Shown here: positions 39,229 to 48,372 of the stretch, piece after piece
How the letters are laid out: each line of letters starts with the position of its first letter
Numbering within the stretch: the first letter of the stretch is position 1
Source of the DNA: Acidobacteriota bacterium
Lineage (GTDB): Bacteria > Acidobacteriota > Thermoanaerobaculia > Gp7-AA8
DNA length: 57,015 nt
Direction: 5' to 3'
Assembly (NCBI GenBank): GCA_021325515.1
Contig: JAJPHC010000042.1
Coordinates: 1-57,015, forward strand
Made by a program: the position numbers and the translations under genes
The notes under the pieces: generated by a model
What the model saw: the letters and a program-made list of their open reading frames with translations, nothing else
Told to the model about the DNA's origin: nothing
Databases searched by the model: none

Positions 39229-40094
39229 TGGAGGATGCCCGCCTTCGCCAGCTCAGCGGCCAGGAGATCCTCCCCCACCTCCTCCGCCACCGCCCGGACG
39301 ATGGTCGCGTGGCATTCGCGCACGGCCTCGTCCCACGATTGCCGGTGACGCAGCAGCGCGCCGCGAAACGCCGCCGCATTCGCACCATTCACGATCACAT
39401 CCTGCTCCTCGCCCGACTCGACATCGACCAGACGAATGTCGCCGAACGGTTCCGGATTCTCATCTGCAGCCGACACCAGCTCGACCACGATGACCGCCGA
39501 GGCATTCGCCGCGAGCGAGTGCAGCAGATGGTTAGGCTCCGACGGCCAGAGAAGATCGCTGATGAAGATGCGGATGCTGAAGGGACGGAGCGTCGATGCG
39601 CCGCGCGCGAGTGGCGGCGCAGGATCGCCGGCGAAGCCGAAGTCGAGGCCGGTCCAGAGCGACGGTTTCTCGATGCCCTGCGCGACGCGCGTCAGGCGCT
39701 CGCGCGGCATCCAGACCGCGTAGGGAAACCCTGCATTGCGCGCGGCCGTCGCCAGCATCGCCGCCAGCGACAGCGCGACCTCTCCCTTGCACGGCTCGAA
39801 GGCCATCGACTTCGAGCCATCGAGAATGAGATCGACGTACGGGCTGACCTCTTCGTTGAAGCGCTTCACCGCGAGCCTGTCGCTGCGCGCGAAGAGCCCC
39901 CAGTCGAGGTGGCGAAGGTCATCGCCCGGCTCGTAGTCGCGATAGTCGCGAAACTCGAGCGAGCCTCCCGCGCGGCGGCCCTCGCGCACACCGCCCGCCA
40001 CCATCTTCGCGCGCCGCGGCGGCACGAGCATGCGGCCGGCACCCGCACGCTCGCCATCGAGGAGTGCCTGGAGGACATTCATCGCGTCCGGCAT
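39222..40094 (-). CDS. DUF58 domain protein
   Basis: A 290-residue soluble protein with the DUF58 core: GSLEFRDYRDYEPGDDLRHLDWGLFARSDRLAVKRFNEE, then a VWA-like region with LILDGSKSM. DUF58 proteins are regular partners of MoxR ATPases and VWA proteins. The gene has no visible ribosome-binding site at 40094; ATG 40082 is an alternative. It follows the ABC permease gene after a 124-bp gap filled by a palindromic repeat. Confidence 0.9.
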   Translation of the reverse strand: MPDAMNVLQALLDGERAGAGRMLVPPRRAKMVAGGVREGRRAGGSLEFRDYRDYEPGDDLRHLDWGLFARSDRLAVKRFNEEVSPYVDLILDGSKSMAFEPCKGEVALSLAAMLATAARNAGFPYAVWMPRERLTRVAQGIEKPSLWTGLDFGFAGDPAPPLARGASTLRPFSIRIFISDLLWPSEPNHLLHSLAANASAVIVVELVSAADENPEPFGDIRLVDVESGEEQDVIVNGANAAAFRGALLRHRQSWDEAVRECHATIVRAVAEEVGEDLLAAELAKAGILQC

Positions 40095-40103
40095 GGGAGT
40101 GTC

Positions 40104-40207
40104 AAAAGCGAAATGCAGAAGTCAGAATTCAGAAGGAAGAATTCAGAATGATCCGAATTCTGAGTTTCATTCTGAAGTCTGCAGTCTGAATTCTGCATCT
40201 CGCTTTT
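40104..40207. repeat. palindromic CAGAATTCAGA tract
   Basis: Repeated AGAATTCAGA-type words on one side and TCTGAATTCT-type words on the other form a long hairpin whose base is AAAAGCGA/TCGCTTTT. It occupies the gap inside the operon between the ABC permease and DUF58 genes. Build is the same as the tracts at 19935 and 54828, with a different unit. Confidence 0.85.
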
Positions 40208-40218
40208 CCTGCCCCACC

Positions 40219-41745
40219 TTATCCCTCAGCACTGAGCTCGGGCACGATTCCCTCCATCGCCGGCGTCTCGCCGTTGGGTCTCCGGAATCGCGCGAACAGT
40301 GTTCGCGCCCATTCCACGTTCACCACGATCGCCAGCGCGGCCCATACGCACAGCGCGATCGTCTTCGGGATCCACGGCCCCGCTTCCGGCGACGTCATGG
40401 GAAATGGATTCGGAATGGTCGCGATGCGGATGAAGATCCCGAATCCCTGCGAGTCGTCTTCGAGCGCGAAGGCAGCGAGCGGCGGCAGAATCGCGAGCAG
40501 CACGAAGAGCACGAGCACGATGGCCCAGGTCGCGCGTGCCGGAACGCGGCGCGTGAGGATCGTCCGCCGCAGCAGCAGCGCCGTGCCCGCATAGCCGGCG
40601 ATGCACAATGCGCCCTCGAGGAGCCACATCAGATACCGCGGCACATTCAGCGAATCGGCCGGGCCGCCGAGATAAGCGATCGAGCCGAATGTGGCGATCG
40701 TGGCCGCCATCATCAGCAGGGCCCAGATCGTGCCGCCGCCGCCGCTGAAAAGGAGAAACGCGCCGAAACGCCGCAGCGGATCGCGCGGGATCGTACGCGC
40801 GATGCGCGGCCCCCACTCCTCGCGCTCTCCGATCGCGCTGAAGAGCACGAGCGAGATGATCGCCAGTTCGCCCACGGCCCAGACGAGCAGTGCACCGACC
40901 GAGGCGTTGTCGATCACGGCCCAGATCGCGATGCCGAGTGAAACGAGCCACATGATCGTGAGGAACAGACGGATCGGAAGCGCGCGATTCGCACTCGGCG
41001 GCGAGATCAGCGCAGTCGTCAGAAATGCCAGCAGCAGATCGGCGATCAGCGCGAGCGCGACGACCGCAGCGAGCCCTCCCGTCATCCCCCGCGCACCCGG
41101 AGCCGTGACGCCGAAGCGGATGAACTGCGCGGCGAACGCCGACATCGCGACGGAGGTCGTGATCGAGATCGCGAACAGGCCGATGCCGAGGAGAAGCTTG
41201 AACGGGCGGCTGGCAGGAAGCGCGCCGACGAAGAGTGCGAGCACGCTCTGCGACACGATGAAGAAGTAGCCGGCCAGCGTCACGATCGCGATGGAGATGA
41301 AGTCGATTCCGCGCAGCACGTAGGAGAAGACGAGAAAGGGCACGGATGCGCTGAAGATCAACGCCGTGATCACCGCGGCAGAGAGAATCTTTCCGGCCAC
41401 CACATTGCGCGGGCGAATCGTCGTGATGAACAGCAGATCGACGTTCGAGTCCGAGCGCTCGGACATCATCCGGAATCCCGAGTACATCGGCACGAGCATG
41501 ATCGAGCCGAAGAAGAGGACGCTGAAGATCGTCATGAACAGGCCGGCGCCGACCGCGGTCCGCTCGACCGACATGCTCTCCAGCCGCTGACCGATCATCG
41601 CGCCGATCACGATGATCATCTGCGACACCAGGCTGAGAACCAGCACGGTCACGACGAAGCGTCCGCGCACGGCCTGCCGTAATTCCTTGACGACGATCGG
41701 ATTGATCGCGTCGTTGATCCGCTCCCGCCATTCGCGGAGCGTCAT
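40219..41745 (-). CDS. ABC-2 type transporter permease
   Basis: A 508-residue membrane protein with about twelve hydrophobic segments. The N-terminus (NPIVVKELRQAVRGRFVVTVLV) and the cytoplasmic loop (RMMSERSDSNVDLLFITTIRPRNVVAGKILSA) are typical of ABC-2 permeases that pair with an ATPase of the CcmA/NatA type. The ATG overlaps the ATPase stop (ATGA). The substrate is unknown. Confidence 0.88.
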   Translation of the reverse strand: MTLREWRERINDAINPIVVKELRQAVRGRFVVTVLVLSLVSQMIIVIGAMIGQRLESMSVERTAVGAGLFMTIFSVLFFGSIMLVPMYSGFRMMSERSDSNVDLLFITTIRPRNVVAGKILSAAVITALIFSASVPFLVFSYVLRGIDFISIAIVTLAGYFFIVSQSVLALFVGALPASRPFKLLLGIGLFAISITTSVAMSAFAAQFIRFGVTAPGARGMTGGLAAVVALALIADLLLAFLTTALISPPSANRALPIRLFLTIMWLVSLGIAIWAVIDNASVGALLVWAVGELAIISLVLFSAIGEREEWGPRIARTIPRDPLRRFGAFLLFSGGGGTIWALLMMAATIATFGSIAYLGGPADSLNVPRYLMWLLEGALCIAGYAGTALLLRRTILTRRVPARATWAIVLVLFVLLAILPPLAAFALEDDSQGFGIFIRIATIPNPFPMTSPEAGPWIPKTIALCVWAALAIVVNVEWARTLFARFRRPNGETPAMEGIVPELSAEG

Positions 41746-42671
41746 TGCACGCCTCCCGTCGTCACGTTCATGAAGAGCTGCTCCAGATTCGCGCGCTGCT
41801 GATGGAACTCCGCGATGCGATGTCCTCTCCTGACCAGTTCCGCCAGCAGATCGCTCGCCTCGGCGTCCGACCCCGCGTACTGCACGGTCAACTCATCGTC
41901 GCCGGCGCGCACGCCCCGCGTCCCGGGAAGCTCGAGCAGAGAGCGATGCAGCGCGTCGAGTCCGCCGAGCGGGCGAATGACGATCGTTCGCACTTCGCTG
42001 TCGGTGACGAGGAGATCATCGAGGTTGCCCGCCTTCAGCACGCGCCCGCGCTCGATGATGACGGCGCCGGTGCAGATCTCCGACAGTTCGGTGAGGATGT
42101 GCGAGCTCATGAGAATCGCCTTCCCCTGCGCGGAGAAGACGCGAATGAGCTCGCGCAGTTCGATGCGCGCACGCGGGTCGAGCCCCGCCGCCGGCTCGTC
42201 GAGGATCAGCACCTTCGGATCGTGCAGCAGCGCACGCGCCAGACAGACGCGCTGATTCATCCCCTTCGACAGCGACTTCAGATTCTTCTGCCGGATGCCG
42301 GTGAGATTCGTGAACTCCTCGATCCGCTCGATCACCCGCACGCGCCGCGCGAAGGGAATGCGATACGCACGCGCGAAGAAGTCGAGGTACTCATGCACGG
42401 TGATGTCGTGATGCGTGGGGAGCGCGTCGGGCACGAAGCCGATCAGCGTTCGCGCCTCCTCGGGATCCTGCACCAGCGAAACGCCGTCGACGACCGCGTC
42501 ACCGCTCGTCGGCTCGTCGAGTGTCGCGAGAATCCGCATGGTCGTCGTCTTCCCCGCGCCGTTCGGCCCGACGAAACCGATCACCTCGCCCGATGAGAAC
42601 GAGAACGAGACGCCGTCGACCGCGACGGTGCGGCCGAATTCCTTCCGCAGATTCGAGACCTCAACTCGCAT
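41742..42671 (-). CDS. ABC transporter ATP-binding protein
   Basis: A 309-residue ATPase: Walker A GPNGAGKT (35-42), signature LSKGMNQRV (134-142), Walker B VLILDEP (154-160), and an H-loop in LMSSHIL. The C-terminal ~90 residues are the extension typical of CcmA/NatA-type exporters. The start at 42671 gives MRVEVSNLRKEFG; the longer frame overlaps the upstream gene by more. It partners with the ABC-2 permease directly downstream. Confidence 0.93.
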   Translation of the reverse strand: MRVEVSNLRKEFGRTVAVDGVSFSFSSGEVIGFVGPNGAGKTTTMRILATLDEPTSGDAVVDGVSLVQDPEEARTLIGFVPDALPTHHDITVHEYLDFFARAYRIPFARRVRVIERIEEFTNLTGIRQKNLKSLSKGMNQRVCLARALLHDPKVLILDEPAAGLDPRARIELRELIRVFSAQGKAILMSSHILTELSEICTGAVIIERGRVLKAGNLDDLLVTDSEVRTIVIRPLGGLDALHRSLLELPGTRGVRAGDDELTVQYAGSDAEASDLLAELVRRGHRIAEFHQQRANLEQLFMNVTTGGVQ

Positions 42672-44373
42672 TGGCGCCTCGCCTGAGCAGACCGACCACG
42701 ACGCCATTCGCAGCAACAGTCCTCGCGCGATCGAGTGCCCGCTCGACGAACGGAGACGTATCGAGCACTGCGATGTATCCGCCGCGCCGCAGCATGGAGC
42801 GCGGCTCTGCAGCCCAGCGGGAGGGATAGCTCACCCAACCTTCGGGAGAACCGAGCCACACCGGCGCTGCCTCACTCACCTTTTCTTTCTGCGCAATCTG
42901 CAACACGCCCTCGGCACCCGGCTCGATCGCTCCCGAGCGATACAACGTGCCGTCGTCCGTCATCAGCCACAGCGTGCTGATTCGCGAACCGAAGCCGTTG
43001 ACCGCGGCCAGTTGTCCGTTGCGCGTCCGGAGAGACAGTCGCTCGCGGCGATGCTCGTTCTTGCGGAACGCGAAGTAGGTCGACACGCGGCTGTCGACCC
43101 AGCCCGACAGACGCTGACCATCCGTTGCATCCACTTCCTCGAGGTGCATCGAGTCGCCGAAAAGGCGGAACTCGGTTTCCGGAGCGAAGCGGATCTCGCC
43201 GTTGGGAGGGATCGTCGCGTAAAAGCCGATCACGCCGAGCGTCGTCGCATCGCCGCTGTTTTCGTCGAGCCAGGTGATCGACGACGACTTCATCACGCGC
43301 TGCCATCCTTCGGACGCGAGGCTGGCCAGAATGATGCCGGCGCTTGCGATCAACGCTGCAGCCGGCATCGTCCAGAAGATCCACATGCGGCGGTCGCGCT
43401 TCGCGTGCATGAAGAGGCTGACCGGTCCGCTCGACACGGCGAAGACGATGAGCAGCGCGAACATCGCCGGCACCGGCACGTGGCCTGAGCCGAGCAGCGG
43501 GAGGAGATCGTACGGAGCCGAGGAGGCGGTCATCATCGCCAGCGAGCCCTGCCACGAATTCGCCAGCGCATCGAAGAGCGGCCCCGGAGCCTGATCGATC
43601 GGCGGCAACACGGTAAACGCGTGGCCGAACGCGAGCGAGCTCTCCGAGTAGGCCGGCACGGCGCTGACGACTCGTGCTCCCGGCAAGATCGCCGCCGTGC
43701 CGGTGATCAGCAGCGTTCCACCGCTGCGCACCCATTGCTGCACCGCGGCTTGTGCAGGTGCGGGCATCTCGCTCCACTCGGCGGCCGTCAGCGCGACACC
43801 GGCGAACGGCGTGTAGGCAAGCCAGTTCGTGCTCCACTGATTGATCGGAAGATCGGAGCGAATGAATTCGAACGAGTTTGCCGACATGCGCTTCTTCGCC
43901 TCTTCGCGCAGCGCGGTGTCGGCGAATGCGGGGCTCAGAAGAATCTGCAGGCCTCGCTCGCCGCTGCCCGTCGCGGTCAGCTTCATGTCGGGACCGCGAT
44001 GGCGGTCATCGACTTCGACCGAGAGCTCGCGCGACGGAGTCCAGCCCTGCAGTTGTTCCGGAACCTCGATCGTGATCGTGGAGGCCGGCGGTGCAGTGAT
44101 CGTCCGCGACGTGTGCAGCTCCGAGCGCATGCCGTAGCCGTGCACGATGATCGAGAGCGTGACCTTGTGCGGCTCGCGCGTGGGATTCTCGATCTCGAAA
44201 CGGCGAACGTTGAAACCGGCGCTCCCCATGTCGCCGAGCGACGGGAGCGGAAGGATGTTCACGGGGCCGAACTTGTCGGCGCGCGCGGAGAACGCGAAGA
44301 GCAGAACGAGAACGAGCAGCGCGGGCGAGCGTCTCGCCCCACGGTCCACCGCGAGCTCGCTCTTCCTAGACAC
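42661..44373 (-). CDS. membrane protein of the MoxR/ABC operon, function unknown
   Basis: A 570-residue protein with a signal-type N-terminus (SPALLVLVLLFAFSARA), a long extracytoplasmic region with an immunoglobulin-like part and a GATase-like fold (WVRSGGTLLITGTAAIL), then two membrane helices (VPAMFALLIVFAVSSGPVSLFM; IFWTMPAAALIASAGIILASL) and a C-terminal beta-rich domain. It overlaps the MoxR gene by eight bases and the ATPase gene by eleven. I cannot name a specific family. Confidence 0.7.
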   Translation of the reverse strand: MSRKSELAVDRGARRSPALLVLVLLFAFSARADKFGPVNILPLPSLGDMGSAGFNVRRFEIENPTREPHKVTLSIIVHGYGMRSELHTSRTITAPPASTITIEVPEQLQGWTPSRELSVEVDDRHRGPDMKLTATGSGERGLQILLSPAFADTALREEAKKRMSANSFEFIRSDLPINQWSTNWLAYTPFAGVALTAAEWSEMPAPAQAAVQQWVRSGGTLLITGTAAILPGARVVSAVPAYSESSLAFGHAFTVLPPIDQAPGPLFDALANSWQGSLAMMTASSAPYDLLPLLGSGHVPVPAMFALLIVFAVSSGPVSLFMHAKRDRRMWIFWTMPAAALIASAGIILASLASEGWQRVMKSSSITWLDENSGDATTLGVIGFYATIPPNGEIRFAPETEFRLFGDSMHLEEVDATDGQRLSGWVDSRVSTYFAFRKNEHRRERLSLRTRNGQLAAVNGFGSRISTLWLMTDDGTLYRSGAIEPGAEGVLQIAQKEKVSEAAPVWLGSPEGWVSYPSRWAAEPRSMLRRGGYIAVLDTSPFVERALDRARTVAANGVVVGLLRRGANAS

Positions 44374-45397
44374 TCACACCTTCCGGCAGGCGCACGCCCG
44401 TCTCGTCGATCGACGCAAGCAGGTCATCGACGATCTGCTTCGTCGTGATTCCGTCCACGCGTCCGCGATAGCCGAGGATGAAGCGATGATCGAGCACGGC
44501 GTGCGCGACGCGGCGGACGTCGTCGAAGCCGACCGTCGGCCGTCCGGAGAGGAGAGCCTCCGCTCTTCCCGCCTCCGCGAGCGCGATCGCCGCGCGCGGC
44601 GACGCTCCGAGGCTCACGTATTTCGCAACGTGCTCGGTGTGCTCGGGACCATCGGGATGCGTCGCCGCCACGAGCCGTGCGATGTAGCGCGACACTGCCT
44701 TCGGCAGATAGATGCGATCAACCGTCGCGAAGATCTGCTGCAGCTCCGCGTGCGTCACACGCGCACGCGGCGCCGGCGCCTCGCCGCGTCTCCGCGTCGA
44801 GATGATCTCGTCGAGAACATCGACATCGACATTCGACACCTGCAGCTTGAACAGAAACCGGTCGATCTGCGCCTCGGGGAGCGGATAGGTTCCTTCGAAC
44901 TCGATCGGATTCTGCGAGGCCATCACGAAGAACGGATCAGGGAGCGGCCGCGTGATGCCGAGCAGCGTAACCGCGCGCTCCTGCATCGCTTCGAGCAGTG
45001 CCGACTGCGTCTTCGGCGATGCGCGATTGATCTCGTCCGCGAGGAGGATGTTCGCGAATACCGGCCCCTGTTGGAACACGAGGCGGCGCGCGCCACCGCC
45101 GTCGCTCTCCTGAAGAATGTTCGTCCCGAGGATGTCGCCGGGCATCAGGTCGGGAGTGAACTGCACGCGCTTGAGCTCGAGACTGAGGATGTCGCCGAGA
45201 GCCTTCGCCAGCGCGGTCTTGCCGAGACCGGGCACACCTTCGAGAAGGATGTGGCCGCGCGCGAGGATGCCGGTCACGACGAGGCGGTGCAGTTCGTGGC
45301 GGCCGAGAAGAATGCGGTCGAGCTCTTCGACGATGGAAGCGGCGCGCTTCGCGTGCGGCATCAACTCGTCGGGTTGAATCAGTGTGGCCTCAGTCAT
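44366..45397 (-). CDS. MoxR family AAA+ ATPase
   Basis: A 343-residue AAA+ ATPase: Walker A GVPGLGKT (54-61), Walker B ILLADEINRA (117-126), and the MoxR-typical segments FTPDLMPGDILGT and FFVMASQNPIEFEGTYPLPEAQ and DRFLFKL. MoxR proteins act as chaperone-like remodelers of partner proteins, usually with VWA and DUF58 proteins, both present here. The ATG overlaps the upstream stop (ATGA). Confidence 0.95.
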   Translation of the reverse strand: MTEATLIQPDELMPHAKRAASIVEELDRILLGRHELHRLVVTGILARGHILLEGVPGLGKTALAKALGDILSLELKRVQFTPDLMPGDILGTNILQESDGGGARRLVFQQGPVFANILLADEINRASPKTQSALLEAMQERAVTLLGITRPLPDPFFVMASQNPIEFEGTYPLPEAQIDRFLFKLQVSNVDVDVLDEIISTRRRGEAPAPRARVTHAELQQIFATVDRIYLPKAVSRYIARLVAATHPDGPEHTEHVAKYVSLGASPRAAIALAEAGRAEALLSGRPTVGFDDVRRVAHAVLDHRFILGYRGRVDGITTKQIVDDLLASIDETGVRLPEGVSV

Positions 45398-46677
45398 TTC
45401 GACCTCTCGAAGTAGCGTGCGACGGAGCCGCGATGACGCGGCAGAATCGTGGTTCGCCAGGCGGAGCCCGAACCGGTGCCGGCGGCGAGTGCGCCGCCCC
45501 GGGAGCGCTGCTGCAGCGTCTTGTCAGGCTCGGCGGCGCTCTGGCCGATCACATCGCTCTGCTCGAGCGCGGCCTCAGCGGCCGGCGGAATCGGCATGTC
45601 CCTGAACTTCTCATCCGCGGACTTCGTCTCTTCGCCGAAGAAGAGCGGCGCGTCGCCGCGGCCGCGATCGACGCCGCCCCTGCCGCCGCGTGCCATCTGT
45701 CCCTGCTGCGACTGCCCTTTGTGATTCCGGAGGTACTCCGCGAGCTCATCGCGTGCGGCCTGCGAGGTCGCCGAGTCGAATTTGTTGAGCGACTTCGGAT
45801 CGATCATGCCCTTCGCCGCCATCTTCGCAAGCTTGTCGCGCAGCGAGGCCTGGCCGCGTTGCGCAGCCGCTCCCAGCTGCGCCATCGTCGCCGACTTCGC
45901 GTCGACGCCCGGCATGAGTGACGGGTTCTCGCTCGCCTGGCGCACCGCATTCGCCATGTCAGGCATCGACGACATCGCCGCGATCTGCGCCAGCGCCTCA
46001 CCATTGCGGATCGCTTCTTCTGCCGCGCTCGCCGCAGACTTCGAAACGGAGTCTTCGACCGCATCGAGCATCTCCCACGCCTTGGCAGGATCGTCGCCTT
46101 CCGCCGTCGCCTTCAGTTCCTCGACCGTCTGCTTCAAAGCCTCGGCACGATCCGGCGTGAGGATCTTCTCCTGCTCGAGCACTTCGATCTTTCCCTCGAT
46201 CCGCTTCGCATCCGCCCCGAGCTCGAGCGGACGGCGTGACGCGGCGGAGCGGATCGGAATCAGGTGAGCGCCGGCGACGAACGCCGCGGCACCGACCAGA
46301 AGCAGGAGAGGTCTGCGCGCGTCCCAGCGGACCGGCGGAGGCGCGGCGGGCGGCAGCGTCCATGCACCGAGGCTCACATCGGCGGATGCAGCAGCGAGTC
46401 CGCCGGCGTGCATGCGGACATCGAACAGCGCGAGGAGAGAGCGTACCGGCGGAGCGGAGCGAATGCCGCGCTCGATGGCGGAGATCGCGATGAGTCCCGC
46501 GCCCGCGAGACCGAGGAGAAATGCCCAGCGCGCGCTGCCGCCGAGGACGCGTGAGACGAGAGCGCCGAGACCCCAGAGGAGAAACCACCGCCCCTCATCG
46601 ACGAGCAGCCTGCGCAGAGCGAGGACCGCTGCGATCCGCCGCCGCGTGCCGCGTACCGCTGAATCGATGTCCTGCAT
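45394..46677 (-). CDS. membrane-anchored helical protein, first gene of the MoxR operon
   Basis: A 427-residue protein with two N-terminal membrane helices (WFLLWGLGALVSRVLG; WAFLLGLAGAGLIAISAI), a third near residue 135 (LLLLVGAAAFVAGAHLI), a long helical region rich in Ala/Glu (~160-330) and a Gly/Arg/Gln-rich tail. No known family is recognised. ATG 46677 is preferred because a TATACT hexamer (46698-46703) lies between it and an alternative GTG at 46710. Confidence 0.65.
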   Translation of the reverse strand: MQDIDSAVRGTRRRIAAVLALRRLLVDEGRWFLLWGLGALVSRVLGGSARWAFLLGLAGAGLIAISAIERGIRSAPPVRSLLALFDVRMHAGGLAAASADVSLGAWTLPPAAPPPVRWDARRPLLLLVGAAAFVAGAHLIPIRSAASRRPLELGADAKRIEGKIEVLEQEKILTPDRAEALKQTVEELKATAEGDDPAKAWEMLDAVEDSVSKSAASAAEEAIRNGEALAQIAAMSSMPDMANAVRQASENPSLMPGVDAKSATMAQLGAAAQRGQASLRDKLAKMAAKGMIDPKSLNKFDSATSQAARDELAEYLRNHKGQSQQGQMARGGRGGVDRGRGDAPLFFGEETKSADEKFRDMPIPPAAEAALEQSDVIGQSAAEPDKTLQQRSRGGALAAGTGSGSAWRTTILPRHRGSVARYFERSK

Positions 46678-46697
46678 GATGGAGGGCTGTATCAATG

Positions 46698-46703
46698 AGT
46701 ATA
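46698..46703 (-). promoter_or_regulatory. -10-like TATACT of the MoxR operon
   Basis: TATACT on the minus strand, 20 bases upstream of ATG 46677; predicted transcription start is about 14 bases before the ATG. It lies in the divergent region shared with the YpdA-like gene. Confidence 0.45.
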
Positions 46704-46775
46704 CGGACACTCTCGCGTACCCGTTACGATAGACACGACCATGATCGAAATGGAAACTTCAGCGGCCCGGCGCAT

Positions 46776-47750
46776 ATGACGGACATCGCCATCATCGGCG
46801 CGGGCCCGATCGGGATCGAGCTCGCCGTCGCGCTCAAGCAGGCGAACGCAGACTACGTGCACCTCGACGCAGGCCCTGTCGGGACCACGATGTCGTGGTA
46901 CCCGCTGCAGATGCAGTTTCACTCGAATGCGGAGCGGCTCGCGATTGCCGGGGTCCCCATCCAGACCGCCGATCAGCAGAAGGTGACGCGCGAGGAGTTC
47001 CTCGCCTATCTGCGCGCGGTCGTGCTGCAGTTCGGCCTGGCGATCCGCACCTACGAGAAGGTGGAGTCGATCGAGAAGAGAGGCGATGTCTTCGAGCTGA
47101 CGACTTCGAAGGCGAAGCTCCACGCGAAGAAGCTCGTCATCGCCATCGGTGCCATGCACAGGCCGCGTCTCCTCGGCATCCCCGGCGAAGGGCTGCCGCA
47201 TGTGAGCCATTACTTTCACGAGCCGCACATGTACTTCGGACAACGGCTGGTGATCATCGGCGGGAAGAACTCGGCGATCGAGGCGGCGATCCGCTGCCAG
47301 CGCGCGGGAGCGCAGGTCACGCTCTGCTACCGCGGCGAAGACTTCGACGCGTCGCGCGTGAAGTTCTGGCTGCTGCCGGAGATCCGTTCGATGCTGCGCG
47401 ACAATCGCGTGCGGGCGATCCTCAACGCGACGCCGGCCGAGATCCGCGAGGGCTCGATCGTGCTGCGAACGCCCGCCGGCCTGCGCGAAGAGCCGGCGGA
47501 TTTCGTCCTCTCGCTGACCGGGTACGAACAGGACACGACGCTGTTCGAGCGCGCCGGCGTGGAGATGAGTGGCGACGAGCGAAAGCCGGTGTACAACGAG
47601 GAAACGATGGAGACGAACGTGCCAGGGCTCTTTCTCGCCGGAACGGCGATCGCAGGCTCCCCCGTCGGACGCGTGCGCATCATCGTCGAAGACTGCCACG
47701 TCCATGTGCAACGAATCATTAGAGCGTTAGGCGTCGGAGCTGAAATCTGA
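46776..47750 (+). CDS. ypdA: YpdA-like FAD-dependent NAD(P)H oxidoreductase (bacillithiol-disulfide reductase family)
   Basis: A 324-residue flavoprotein. The N-terminal dinucleotide fold GAGPIGIEL is followed by DAGPVGTTMSWYPLQMQFHSNAERLAIAGVPI, the hallmark of the YpdA family. A second Rossmann motif is IIGGKNSAIEAA. Known YpdA enzymes reduce bacillithiol disulfide using NADPH. bshABC genes are not in view, so the thiol used is unknown. The start at 46776 avoids an upstream extension in the divergent promoter region. Confidence 0.85.
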   Translation: MTDIAIIGAGPIGIELAVALKQANADYVHLDAGPVGTTMSWYPLQMQFHSNAERLAIAGVPIQTADQQKVTREEFLAYLRAVVLQFGLAIRTYEKVESIEKRGDVFELTTSKAKLHAKKLVIAIGAMHRPRLLGIPGEGLPHVSHYFHEPHMYFGQRLVIIGGKNSAIEAAIRCQRAGAQVTLCYRGEDFDASRVKFWLLPEIRSMLRDNRVRAILNATPAEIREGSIVLRTPAGLREEPADFVLSLTGYEQDTTLFERAGVEMSGDERKPVYNEETMETNVPGLFLAGTAIAGSPVGRVRIIVEDCHVHVQRIIRALGVGAEI

Positions 47751-47826
47751 GCGTCTGTCTCGGGCTCGGGCTCGGGCGCGCCCGTTTCTTGCAGTGGGAA
47801 AATCTCGAATCTCTTTGGATAGGCCT

Positions 47827-48372
47827 ATGATCATCCTTCTGTTCGGCCGTCCCGGAACCGGGAAGTACACGATCGGCAGCCTCGTCGCGCAGGCGACCGG
47901 CTTTCGCCTGATTCACAATCACGCAGTCGTCGATCTCGTCACCGCCCTATTTTCCTTCGGCAGTGCACCGTTCATCGAGCTGCGCGAGCGGTTGTGGCTC
48001 ATGCTCGTCGATGCTGCGATCGAGGCCGGTGAGGATGTGATCCTCACCTTCGCACCGGAAGCGACGGTGACGGACGGCTTCCTCCCGGCACTCGCGTCGC
48101 GCGGCGGCCTGCACCTCATCGAGCTGCGTTGCTCGCGCGACGCGCTGGAGCAGAGGATCACGAACGACTCGCGGAAGAAGTTCGGGAAGCTGCAGAGCGT
48201 CGAGCTCTATCGCGAGCTCGATGGCGCCGGCGTGTTCGACACGCCGGTGATGCCGGAGGCCGAGCTGGTCATCGACACCGGACAGATGAGCGCGGAGGAA
48301 GCGGCGGACATCATCGCAAAACGGCTGTCGGAAATTTCGGACAGAGCGACGTCGACGAAGCGGCGGTTCTAG
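47827..48372 (+). CDS. P-loop (shikimate-kinase-like) AAA family protein
   Basis: A 181-residue protein starting MIILLFGRPGTGKYTIG, with Walker A GRPGTGK at 7-13 and an NHAVVDLV segment after it. The size and lid-like central helix bundle are like small-molecule or nucleoside kinases. The substrate is unknown. Its stop overlaps the convergent gene by three bases. Confidence 0.7.
   Translation: MIILLFGRPGTGKYTIGSLVAQATGFRLIHNHAVVDLVTALFSFGSAPFIELRERLWLMLVDAAIEAGEDVILTFAPEATVTDGFLPALASRGGLHLIELRCSRDALEQRITNDSRKKFGKLQSVELYRELDGAGVFDTPVMPEAELVIDTGQMSAEEAADIIAKRLSEISDRATSTKRRF

Noticed and set aside
40226-41731. A 501-codon frame on the same strand as the ABC permease
   Set aside because: Frame-shifted shadow; the chosen frame has regular membrane helices and an ATGA junction with the ATPase.
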